DNA of 64,000 bases from an uncultured Bacilli bacterium (GTDB lineage: Bacteria > Bacillota_I > Bacilli_A > RF39 > UBA660): positions 1-64,000 of the forward strand of contig CAKORX010000003.1 of NCBI GenBank assembly GCA_934101645.1, in the 5' to 3' direction. Below are positions 44,513 to 52,695 of this stretch, piece after piece. Below the pieces are notes generated by a model, which saw only the letters and a list, made by a program, of their open reading frames with translations, ran no database searches and had not been told where the DNA came from. Every line of letters begins with the position of its first letter. The first letter of the stretch is position 1. The translations under genes were made by a program, and so were the position numbers.

Positions 44513-45070
44513 TTATATTTCATCTTTTATTAATTTATCGATATAAGAAATTATTTCATCTTTAGTATACTTACCATTAGAATTTAAATATTCAAATCCT
44601 AAATTTAGGACTCCACCAACGTAGAATTTAGCAATAATCTCTGCGGGAATTCCATCACTAATTTTTTCTTTACTAATTCTTTTTAAAATATCATCATTTA
44701 TTGCACTAAGTAAAATATCCATCATTATACTATTTCGATTATGTACCATAATTGAGGAATATATATCTTTTTTATCCTCAACATGATTTAAAAATATTTT
44801 AATAAGCTCAAGATAGTATTCTTTTATATTTAATGCTTTGTTATTTTCTAGTTTTTGAGAAAACTCATCTTTTAAGTCTTTAATGAAATCTACAAGAAGT
44901 TCATATTTATCTTCATAATGTGCATAAAAGGTTGATCTATTTATTAAGGCTTTTTCACATATATCAGATACTTTAATTTCTTCAAATGTTTTCTCTTTCA
45001 TAAGTTCCACTAAAGATGTATATATCATTCTTTTTGTTTTAATAACCCTCAAATCTTTTTTCTTTTCCAT
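44513..45070 (-). CDS. TetR-family transcriptional regulator
   Basis: 185 residues. N-terminal HTH (TFEEIKVSDICEKALINRSTFYAHYEDKYELLVDF) in the TetR style, then a helical ligand-binding part. ATG is taken at 45070 behind GGTGA (an in-frame upstream start is less likely). It is divergent from the MMPL transporter gene, the usual layout for a local repressor of an efflux system. Confidence 0.85.
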   Translation of the reverse strand: MEKKKDLRVIKTKRMIYTSLVELMKEKTFEEIKVSDICEKALINRSTFYAHYEDKYELLVDFIKDLKDEFSQKLENNKALNIKEYYLELIKIFLNHVEDKKDIYSSIMVHNRNSIMMDILLSAINDDILKRISKEKISDGIPAEIIAKFYVGGVLNLGFEYLNSNGKYTKDEIISYIDKLIKDEI

Positions 45071-45129
45071 TTTTTTCACCAACTAAAGTATATCACTTTA
45101 TTAATCAAAATAAAAGATAAATAACAAAA

Positions 45130-45212
45130 TGTTGGATAAAAATATACATAATTTGATATTTTGTTGGATAACAAGCATTTAAAAGTTTATGTGTGTGTTA
45201 TTTTCTTATCCA
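45130..45212. promoter_or_regulatory. Candidate TetR operator repeats
   Basis: TGTTGGATAA occurs at 45130-45139 and again at 45162-45171, 32 bp apart (about three helical turns, so on the same face). An inverted half, TTATCCA, is at 45206-45212. All lie between the divergent TetR and MMPL genes and would cover both promoters. Confidence 0.5.
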
Positions 45213-45250
45213 TTGTAATAAAATACTTTGTGTGAAAGGAAAGATGACAA

Positions 45251-48200
45251 ATGAAAAAGTTTGCGGACAAAATATGTAAGCATAAAAGTCTCATTTTAAT
45301 TGTAACCGGTATTTTAATGGTTCTATCATTTATCGGTATGAGTTTAACTAAAGTAAATTATGATATTTTAGTTTACTTACCCGAAGATATTGAAACAATA
45401 CAAGGCCAAAATATATTAACTGATGACTTTGAAATGGGTTCATATTCTGTGGCAATAGCAAAAAATATGTCCTCAAAAGAAATAATAAAGTTAGAGGATA
45501 AAATTAAAAATGTGAAAGGAGTAAATAAAGTAGTATCACTATATGATGCTACCGGAGTAATTCCTGTAGATATTTTACCAACTGATATCACAAAATATTT
45601 ACATGATGATAATGCCGATATATTCTTAATTACTTTTGCAGGTGGAACTTCTTCAGAAGAAACCATTAATGCCGTAAAAGAAATAAGAAATCTTACTAGT
45701 GATAGTGTAAAACTTGGCGGAATGAGTTCAATGGTACTTGATACAATGAACCTTTCAAATGAAGAAATAGTTATTTATATAATTATTGCAGTAATACTTT
45801 GTATTGCAGTGTTAGAATTTTCACTAGATTCATATATAGTTCCAATTTTACTTCTTGCAAATATTGGTATAGCTATACTTATAAATATGGGAACAAATGT
45901 CTTTTTAGGAGAAATTTCCTACATAACAAAGGCATTAGTTGCAGTACTTCAACTCGGAGTAACTACTGACTTCTCAATTTTCTTATATAACTCTTACGAA
46001 AAGAAAAAAACATTATATAAATCAAAAGAAGAAGCAATGGCAAATGCTATTATAGAAACTTTTACTTCAGTTATTGGTAGTAGTCTTACAACAATTGCAG
46101 GTTTCTTAGTTTTATGCACAATGAGTTTAACTTTAGGAAAAGACTTAGGTATTGTAATGGCAAAGGGTGTTTTAATCGGACTTATTTCAACACTTTTACT
46201 ATTCCCAGCATTACTTCTTACATTTGATAAATTAATTGATAAAGCTAAACATAAAAAGATAAATTTAGTTTTTGATAAATTAAATCATTTTATTGTAAAA
46301 AATTATAAAGTAATATTTATTATTTTTGTACTTTTAATAGTACCTGCATATTTAGCTTATTCAAAAGTAGATGTATATTACAAAATGGATAAAACACTTC
46401 CTGATACTTTGGAAAGTATAAGTGCAAATAAAGAATTAAAAGATAAATTTAACATAGTAAGCCCAGAAATGATCATTTTAGATAGTAATGTTAAAGCTAG
46501 TGATGTAAGTAATATGATAAGTGAAATTAAAGATGTTGAAGGAATTGATTTTGCTTTATCACTTTCTGAACTTGAGAAAATGGGACTTTCTGAAAATGTT
46601 ATTCCAAGTGATTTACTTAAAATATTTAAAAGTGGTAAATATCAAATGGTACTTGTAAATAGTATTTACGAAGTAGCCAGTGATGAAATAAATAATCAAA
46701 TTACTTTGGTTAATGACATAGTTAAAAAATATGATAAAACCGCTATCGTAGCAGGTGAAGGACCACTTATGAAAGATTTAATTAAAATAAGTGATACTGA
46801 CTTTAATAATGTAAATTATTCAAGTATATTATGTGTATTTATCATATTAATTATTTGTTTAAAAGCATTTGCTTTACCTGTTTTATTAATAATCACTATT
46901 GAAGCCGCTATATTCATAAATATGAGTATTGCATACTTTGGTGGAGTAGTTTTACCATTTGTAGCTCCAATAGTACTAGGAACAATTCAGTTAGGAGCAA
47001 CAATTGACTATGCTATACTTTTAACAACTACATATAAAGAAAAAAGAAAAACTATGGATAAGAAAAAAGCAATGGAAGAAGCACTTAATTACTGCGGAGC
47101 TTCAATACTTATAAGTGGTTTATGTTTCTTTGCTGCAACATTTGGTGTAGGAGTATATTCTAAACTTGAAATGATTTCATCATTATGTACTCTTATTTCA
47201 AGGGGAGCCATTATAAGTATGGTGGTAGTAATTTTAGCACTTCCTACAGTACTTCTTACATTTGATAAATTAATATTTAGAAAGAAAGGAAATGATAATA
47301 TGAAAAATGTTAAGAATAAAAAAATTATAGAGGCATCATTTTTAGCACTTCTAACTTTAATGCCATTAAATACATTTGCTCTTTCAAAAGATGAAACAGT
47401 TTATGCTCATTTAAATGAAAATGGTGAAAGTAAAAGTGTTATAGTTTCTGAAATTTTAAAAAATACAGAAAATAAAAATGAACTTATTGATTATTCAACT
47501 CTCGAAGATATCGTAAATAAAAATGGAAACGAAACTTATACACTTGATAAAAATAAATTAACTTGGATGAGTAACGGAAATGATATATATTATGAAGGTA
47601 AATATCAAAAGTCTTTACCAATTTCAATGGATATAACTTACAAATTAGATGGCAAAAAAGTAAATGCTAAAGATGTTTTAGGCCAAAGTGGTAAAGTAGA
47701 AATTATCATTAATTACAAAAATAATTCTAAAAAAAGTGTTAATATAAATGGAAAAAATGCAAATATTTATACACCATTTATGATTATGTATGGAGCAATG
47801 CTTGATAGTAATTATAATAAAAATGTAACTATTAATAATGGTAAAGTTATTGCAAATGGTAATAAAAATATGGTAGTAGGTTTAGCTATTCCAGGTCTTA
47901 AAGAAAGTCTTAATATAAATGAACTTTCCCTTGATAGCTTAGTTATTACATATGAAACTACAAACTTCGAAGTACCTACAATGTATAATGTTATTTCAAA
48001 TAAACTAATAAGTGATGGAAATTTTAATATTTCTAAAATAAATACGCTTTATGAGAAAGTTGAAAGTCTTCAAGATGGAATTGATAAAATTAATGAAGGT
48101 TCAAAAAGTCTTAGTGATGGTTTATCACTTTTAAAAAATACTCTTATAACATCTTTATCTTCTTTAGATGATAATAGTAGTGCATTAACTGATAATGAAG

Positions 48201-48979
48201 TTTCTTATATTAAAGAAAGTGCAATTAATAGTACTCTTAATACTATGAAAACAAATTTAATAGTTGATGCAAATGGTAATGTAATTGGCTCAAAAGATGA
48301 AAATGTAAATAATATAGTTTCATCATCAGTAAAAAAAGCAGCATTAAATTATTTACAAAGTGTTAATGAAGAAGAAAATTTAAACACATATTTAACAGTT
48401 ATGACTAAAATGCAAAATAATATAGAACTTAGTGATGAAGAAAAACTTTTTGCTTATACACATAAAGATACTTTAACAATACTTGGAATTGTTGTTAATG
48501 CAAGTACTATTTCTGCAAAAGAGGTAAGCACCAATATATCAACTTATGTTGCTAAAAGTGTAGCGGGAAGTGTATCAGAAAGTGTTGCTAAAAATGTTGC
48601 AGATGAAGTTAAAAAAGAGGCAATAAAAAGCACTAAAGAATCATTAAATGAACTATTGGGTGCTATAACTAAACTTGATAATGGAGCAACTACTTTAAAT
48701 GATGGCATAACTAAATACAATAAAGAGGGTATAAGTGCTATTTCAAACATTGTAAATAGTAATGTTAAAGAATATGAAGCTAGATTAAATGAGATTAATA
48801 AATTAGCAAAAGAATATAAAACTATCGAAGAAAAGTCTATTAGTAATGAAGACGAGACAAAATTTATTTTAGTTGTTGATGGTCAAAAGAAGGAAGAAAC
48901 TGTAAAAAATAGTGAAACTAAAGAAGTTAAAACATCTTTATGGATTAAAATAAAAAACTTATTCAAAAAGGAAAACTAG
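45251..48979 (+). CDS. MMPL/RND transporter fused to a YhgE-like secreted domain
   Basis: 1242 residues in one frame. Residues 1-683 form an RND/MMPL exporter with two repeats of six transmembrane helices (first helix near 12-32, TM clusters at about 175-330 and 510-670). Residues from 684 on start MKNVKNKKIIEASFLALLTLMPLNTFA, a perfect signal peptide with its own AGAAAGGAA site 8-10 bp upstream, then a beta-rich domain and long helical heptads (SLQDGIDKINEGSKSLSDGLSLL, ITKLDNGATTLNDGI) typical of YhgE/Pip-like proteins. In many relatives these are two separate genes. Regulated by the divergent TetR. Confidence 0.85.
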   Translation: MKKFADKICKHKSLILIVTGILMVLSFIGMSLTKVNYDILVYLPEDIETIQGQNILTDDFEMGSYSVAIAKNMSSKEIIKLEDKIKNVKGVNKVVSLYDATGVIPVDILPTDITKYLHDDNADIFLITFAGGTSSEETINAVKEIRNLTSDSVKLGGMSSMVLDTMNLSNEEIVIYIIIAVILCIAVLEFSLDSYIVPILLLANIGIAILINMGTNVFLGEISYITKALVAVLQLGVTTDFSIFLYNSYEKKKTLYKSKEEAMANAIIETFTSVIGSSLTTIAGFLVLCTMSLTLGKDLGIVMAKGVLIGLISTLLLFPALLLTFDKLIDKAKHKKINLVFDKLNHFIVKNYKVIFIIFVLLIVPAYLAYSKVDVYYKMDKTLPDTLESISANKELKDKFNIVSPEMIILDSNVKASDVSNMISEIKDVEGIDFALSLSELEKMGLSENVIPSDLLKIFKSGKYQMVLVNSIYEVASDEINNQITLVNDIVKKYDKTAIVAGEGPLMKDLIKISDTDFNNVNYSSILCVFIILIICLKAFALPVLLIITIEAAIFINMSIAYFGGVVLPFVAPIVLGTIQLGATIDYAILLTTTYKEKRKTMDKKKAMEEALNYCGASILISGLCFFAATFGVGVYSKLEMISSLCTLISRGAIISMVVVILALPTVLLTFDKLIFRKKGNDNMKNVKNKKIIEASFLALLTLMPLNTFALSKDETVYAHLNENGESKSVIVSEILKNTENKNELIDYSTLEDIVNKNGNETYTLDKNKLTWMSNGNDIYYEGKYQKSLPISMDITYKLDGKKVNAKDVLGQSGKVEIIINYKNNSKKSVNINGKNANIYTPFMIMYGAMLDSNYNKNVTINNGKVIANGNKNMVVGLAIPGLKESLNINELSLDSLVITYETTNFEVPTMYNVISNKLISDGNFNISKINTLYEKVESLQDGIDKINEGSKSLSDGLSLLKNTLITSLSSLDDNSSALTDNEVSYIKESAINSTLNTMKTNLIVDANGNVIGSKDENVNNIVSSSVKKAALNYLQSVNEEENLNTYLTVMTKMQNNIELSDEEKLFAYTHKDTLTILGIVVNASTISAKEVSTNISTYVAKSVAGSVSESVAKNVADEVKKEAIKSTKESLNELLGAITKLDNGATTLNDGITKYNKEGISAISNIVNSNVKEYEARLNEINKLAKEYKTIEEKSISNEDETKFILVVDGQKKEETVKNSETKEVKTSLWIKIKNLFKKEN

Positions 48980-48997
48980 CTTCTAAATTTACAAAAT

Positions 48998-49026
48998 TTG
49001 ACATTTTTCTAAAAAAATGCTATAAT
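48998..49026 (+). promoter_or_regulatory. Consensus promoter, near-twin of the one at 10816
   Basis: TTGACA (48998-49003), 17-bp spacer ending in TGC, TATAAT (49021-49026) and CATAGC. With the ribosome-binding site (AAGGGGGGAAATA) the whole 5' region closely matches that of the 10871 gene. Confidence 0.8.
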
Positions 49027-49051
49027 CATAGCAGTTAAGGGGGGAAATAAA

Positions 49052-49534
49052 ATGAAAAATGAAGAAAGAAATTTAGAGAAGGGAAAATTAAATGTCACTA
49101 GATATTTAGGATTAGGACTAACTGCTTTTTCAATTGCTAGTGGTATAGTGTTACATTCACAAACTAACCATTTACTTGAAAGATGTCCTTTTGAAATACT
49201 ATATGGTGACAAAGCAATTGAACATAGTATTGAGGAAGCAAAAAAACATAGAGAGACAAATACAATTAAAGTAGCACCTGTTGGTTATACACTTGATCCT
49301 AAGACTGGAAATTGTGTAACAGAATCAAGAAGTAATTTGGAAGTTACAATTAATCCGGAAACTGGAAAACTTGAAAAGAAATTAGCTACTAAAGAAGAAT
49401 CTGTTGAACCTATGGCTTATACATATGATACATATTATGGATGGCCATCAGAGTTTTATGGTATAAGTAGTAGCGTTACAAGTACTTCAGCGGAAGAAGA
49501 ACTTGAAACTGCTGTAAGAAATTTGTATAGATAA
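49052..49534 (+). CDS. Uncharacterised membrane-anchored protein
   Basis: 160 residues. A basic start and one hydrophobic segment (about 19-33, LGLGLTAFSIASGIVLH) suggest an anchor, then an extracytoplasmic part with two Cys (RCPFEI and GNCVTES) and a Tyr/Ser-rich tail (YTYDTYYGWPSEFYGISSSVTSTS). No known family. Strong promoter and own terminator. Confidence 0.6.
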   Translation: MKNEERNLEKGKLNVTRYLGLGLTAFSIASGIVLHSQTNHLLERCPFEILYGDKAIEHSIEEAKKHRETNTIKVAPVGYTLDPKTGNCVTESRSNLEVTINPETGKLEKKLATKEESVEPMAYTYDTYYGWPSEFYGISSSVTSTSAEEELETAVRNLYR

Positions 49535-49558
49535 AAAGTGATTAAATTCACTTTTTTT
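49533..49558 (+). terminator. Terminator
   Basis: AAAAGTGA/TCACTTTT stem and T tract after the 49052 gene. Confidence 0.8.
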
Positions 49559-49606
49559 AATTGAATTATAAAAAAATATAATCTATAATAAGCAAAAGAG
49601 GTAAGA

Positions 49607-49861
49607 ATGAAAGATATTGTAGAAATTAATGGTAAAAAATATTTTGTAATGTTTACATATGAAGATAGTCAAGAATATAAATATATCTTCTATACAGATA
49701 ATACCTATGATGAAAATAATAGACTTAATGTAATTTTTGGAACATATGAAATTCATGATGATAAATATTTAGTAAATGATATAACAGATGAATTAAAAAA
49801 GCAAAAAGCTGCAAAAATATTTAATGAAGTTATAAAAGGTATGACTAATATTAATAAATAG
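49607..49861 (+). CDS. DUF1292-like small protein
   Basis: 84 residues. A beta-rich fold with VEINGKKYFVMFTYED, EYKYIFYTDN and NVIFGTYEIHDDKYLVNDITD. This fits DUF1292, a family often seen near spore and ribosome genes in Firmicutes; function unknown. Six bp before the VanZ gene. Confidence 0.75.
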   Translation: MKDIVEINGKKYFVMFTYEDSQEYKYIFYTDNTYDENNRLNVIFGTYEIHDDKYLVNDITDELKKQKAAKIFNEVIKGMTNINK

Positions 49862-49867
49862 GATTTT

Positions 49868-51100
49868 ATGAAAAAATACTTAAACTTAATTATTTTTATA
49901 ATATCAATAGTTATATATTTTCTTGTTATGTTTATTTTTAATATAAATTTAGGAACTGGTAAAAAAGAACTTGAAAATATTTTAGTTTTAGTATTTCCAG
50001 TTTTAGCAATGTTATTTTATTTAATTTATTATGAAAAAGATAAAAAGATTATTTTATATTATTTAACAATGTATTTTGTAATGCTAATAGGTTTTGTATT
50101 TTTTTCAAGTAGAGCAAACTATCTTACAACAAATAAAATTTTGTTACGAAACTATAATATTATTCCTTTTATTGGAATAGTAAAATTATTTGAAACTTCA
50201 AAACGTTTTGCGATTTATAATATTTTAGGTAATTTTTTAATGCTTTCACCTTTAGCAATATTACTTCCAATAATTTGTAAAAAATTTAAAAATATTAAAT
50301 ATTTTAGTTCATTTATATTAATTTTAACTTTAACAATTGAAAGTGTTCAATATTTTACTAATATTGGTTCATTTGATATTGATGATATTATTTTAAATAT
50401 AAGTGGAGCAATAATTACTTTTTTAATAGTTTATAATACAAGACTAAAAAAAATTATATATGATTTATTTTTGGAAAAGAAAAGTGAAAATATAATGTTT
50501 AAATTTCTTTATTATGTTTTCATATCTTTATCATTTATAGTCTTTCTTTATTATGCATTCTTAATATTAAATAATATTTATGAAAATAAAGTTAATTATA
50601 GTAATTTAAAATGTGTAGAAGAAAATAAAACTTATCTTACTAGCATTAATAATTATAGATATTATTCATTATGTAAATATAGTGGCAATGTCAAAAAGGG
50701 CAAAAATAACTATTCATTAAAAGATAGTATATTAAATAATTTTTTTAATGAAAAAGATTTAAAGAAACTAAATATTGTAAAAGAGAAAATAGTAACGGAT
50801 GTAAGGTTAATTAGTGATACTAAGATAAATGAAATTTATTTAAATGAAAATACGTATTATTTAGTTAATATGAAGGATATAATTTATACAATTGATGGTA
50901 CACAAATAAGCTTAAATCAAGCAGCAAAAGATTATGATTTTAATCCTATATTATCACTTGTTAAAATTAGTTATTTTGCAAAAAATAAAATAATGAGTGT
51001 ATATGAAGGAGAATATTTTAATGTAATAAATTGCTCTGATAATAAATATTTTGTTTTAGATAAAAACTTTAAATATGATTATAATTTTTGTAGTAAATAA
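49868..51100 (+). CDS. VanZ-like membrane protein (II) with a C-terminal domain
   Basis: 410 residues. The first half is VanZ: NIIPFIGIVKL, NILGNFLMLSPLAILLP and ESVQYFTNIGSFDIDDIILNISG. Then a further transmembrane helix near 220-235 and an extracytoplasmic domain of about 170 residues with no recognised family (four Cys: KCVEENK, SLCKYSG, NCSDN, FCSK). The added domain sets it apart from the shorter VanZ protein at 16338. Ends with a strong terminator. Confidence 0.8.
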   Translation: MKKYLNLIIFIISIVIYFLVMFIFNINLGTGKKELENILVLVFPVLAMLFYLIYYEKDKKIILYYLTMYFVMLIGFVFFSSRANYLTTNKILLRNYNIIPFIGIVKLFETSKRFAIYNILGNFLMLSPLAILLPIICKKFKNIKYFSSFILILTLTIESVQYFTNIGSFDIDDIILNISGAIITFLIVYNTRLKKIIYDLFLEKKSENIMFKFLYYVFISLSFIVFLYYAFLILNNIYENKVNYSNLKCVEENKTYLTSINNYRYYSLCKYSGNVKKGKNNYSLKDSILNNFFNEKDLKKLNIVKEKIVTDVRLISDTKINEIYLNENTYYLVNMKDIIYTIDGTQISLNQAAKDYDFNPILSLVKISYFAKNKIMSVYEGEYFNVINCSDNKYFVLDKNFKYDYNFCSK

Positions 51101-51121
51101 TATTGTTTTATTTACTTTTTT
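51094..51121 (+). terminator. Terminator upstream of the sporulation block
   Basis: AGTAAATA/TTATTTACT-type stem overlapping the stop codon and followed by seven T residues. Confidence 0.75.
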
Positions 51122-51181
51122 TGTCGATTTTTATTTGCTTTAACTAATAAGCAGTTAAAACTTTTGATATCTTTTGTCGAA
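51122..51181 (+). promoter_or_regulatory. Two Spo0A boxes upstream of spoIIAA
   Basis: TGTCGAA at 51175-51181 is a perfect 0A box, and TGTCGAT at 51122-51128 differs at one position. They lie 56 and 109 bp before the spoIIAA start. In Bacillus the spoIIA operon is directly activated by Spo0A~P with sigma-H. I see no clear sigma-A -35 in between, but an exact sigma-H site cannot be fixed by eye. Confidence 0.6.
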
Positions 51182-51236
51182 GTTGTTTAAATTATAAAAA
51201 AATTGAACTATATTATTTGTAGCAAAGGAAAATAAT

Positions 51237-51569
51237 ATGTTAAAAATGAATTTAGAATTCAATAAAGGTATTTTATTTGTTAGATTAGATGGAATGCTTA
51301 ATAGAGCTACAACATATAAAGTTAATAATTATCTAGTGCCAGTTATATTAAAACATAAAATTAAATATTTAGTTTATAATTTATATGCTTTAGAAGATAT
51401 TGATGAAACTGGAATTGATGCTTTATTAAATACAAAATTTGCTATAAAAAGTAATAAAGGAGTAATATATTTTTGTGAAGTAAGTGATTATTTAAATAAA
51501 AAATTACATAAATTACACATAAAAAAGATTGATAATGAATTAGTGGCATCAAAATTAATTGAGGTTTAG
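51237..51569 (+). CDS. spoIIAA: SpoIIAA-like STAS anti-anti-sigma factor
   Basis: 110 residues, single STAS domain. ILFVRLDGMLNRATTYKV and YLVYNLYALEDIDETGIDALLNTKF correspond to the SpoIIAA strand-helix blocks; the phospho-site motif DSSG of SpoIIAA reads Asp56-Glu57-Thr58-Gly59, so Thr takes the place of the phosphorylated Ser58. It is followed after only 3 bp by sigF, leaving no room for spoIIAB, the anti-sigma kinase that normally stands between them. Confidence 0.8.
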   Translation: MLKMNLEFNKGILFVRLDGMLNRATTYKVNNYLVPVILKHKIKYLVYNLYALEDIDETGIDALLNTKFAIKSNKGVIYFCEVSDYLNKKLHKLHIKKIDNELVASKLIEV

Positions 51570-51572
51570 AAA

Positions 51573-52211
51573 ATGACTAAAGAACAAATCATTAACGAAA
51601 ATGCTGGCTTAATTTATGAAATAGCAAAGAAGTTTTATGGTTATCCGAAAGAAGATTTATTTCAAGCAGGTGTTCTAGGTTTATTAAAAGCCTTTAAAAA
51701 TTATGATCCTAGTTACGGAGCAAAGTTTTCAAGTTTTGCATATACTTCAATTTATGGAGAAATGTATTTACTAGTTAATAATCGAAGTATGAAAATAAAT
51801 AGAGAAGCTTTAAATTTATATAAGTTAATCGAACAAACTAGATTTTCTTTGGCTCAAAAGCTTGGCCATGTTCCAAATTATAATGAAGTTGCAAATTTCT
51901 TGGAAATGGACCCCGTTAAAATTTATGATGCTGTAATAGCAGGTCAAGCTGTGATGAGTTTAGATAGTGCTGAAAATGCACCATTATATGATATTATTAA
52001 AAAAGAGGAAAGAACTTCTTTAGATGATAAATTGTTCTTAGATGAAGGTTTAAGTGTACTTTCCGAAGATGAAAAAAATATTATTAAATCGAGATATTTT
52101 GATGATTTAACTCAAAGTGAAGTTGCAAGAAAACTTAGAATGACTCAAGTAATGGTTTCAAGATATGAGAAAAAAGGTATTCAAAAAATGAGAGAGTATA
52201 TGACTTTATAA
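51573..52211 (+). CDS. sigF: Sporulation sigma factor SigF-like
   Basis: 212 residues, sigma-70 group 3. Region 2 (NAGLIYEIAKKFYGYPKEDLFQAGVLGLLKAFKNYDPSYGAKFSSFAYTSIYGEM), region 3 and region 4 with an HTH (LTQSEVARKLRMTQVMVSRYEKKGIQKMREYM). Forespore sigma factor by position next to spoIIAA and before spoVAC-AD-AE. Shorter than Bacillus SigF (255 residues), mostly at the N-terminus. Confidence 0.85.
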   Translation: MTKEQIINENAGLIYEIAKKFYGYPKEDLFQAGVLGLLKAFKNYDPSYGAKFSSFAYTSIYGEMYLLVNNRSMKINREALNLYKLIEQTRFSLAQKLGHVPNYNEVANFLEMDPVKIYDAVIAGQAVMSLDSAENAPLYDIIKKEERTSLDDKLFLDEGLSVLSEDEKNIIKSRYFDDLTQSEVARKLRMTQVMVSRYEKKGIQKMREYMTL

Positions 52212-52217
52212 GTATAA

Positions 52218-52253
52218 AAATCACCATATTTAAAATAATAATAATGGTGATTT
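52218..52253 (+). terminator. Hairpin that can terminate or mask the spoVAC ribosome-binding site
   Basis: Ten-bp stem AAATCACCAT/ATGGTGATTT with a 16-nt AT-rich loop. The 3' arm contains GGTGAT (52246-52251), the only ribosome-binding site of spoVAC, which starts at TTG 52258. T residues after the stem are broken by a G, so it is a weak terminator. Confidence 0.6.
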
Positions 52254-52257
52254 TATT

Positions 52258-52695
52258 TTGGACAAAGAAGAATATAAAAAACTTGTAAAGGAAAAATATC
52301 CTAAAGAAAAAAGAGCAAAAAATGCACTTATAGCTTTTTTAGTTGGAGGATTAATAGGCTTAGGTGGTCAAATTTTAACAAGATTACTTGTTTTAACTTT
52401 TGGTATTTCAAAAATGATGAGTTATAGTGTTGTTTGTTTAGTAATAATTTTTCTTGCAGCTTTATTTACGGGACTTGGATTTTTTGATGACTGGGTAATT
52501 AAAACTAAATGTGGTTTAATTATTCCTACGACAGGATTTGCTCATAGTATAACAAGTTGTGCCTTAGAATATAAAAAAGATGGAATGATTACGGGACTTG
52601 GTGCAAATTTTTTTAAACTAGCGGGTTCTGTAATATTATATGGTATAATTTCTGCATTTTTCTTATGTATAATAAAGGTGGTATTTTATGGGTAA
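52258..52695 (+). CDS. spoVAC: Stage V sporulation protein AC
   Basis: 145 residues, four transmembrane helices, signature AFLVGGLIGLGGQILTRLL and GLIIPTTGFAHSITSCALEYKKDGMITGLGANFFKLAG. A mechanosensitive channel of the spore inner membrane, used in dipicolinate uptake and release. TTG start behind GGTGAT. Overlaps spoVAD by 8 bp. Confidence 0.95.
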   Translation: MDKEEYKKLVKEKYPKEKRAKNALIAFLVGGLIGLGGQILTRLLVLTFGISKMMSYSVVCLVIIFLAALFTGLGFFDDWVIKTKCGLIIPTTGFAHSITSCALEYKKDGMITGLGANFFKLAGSVILYGIISAFFLCIIKVVFYG

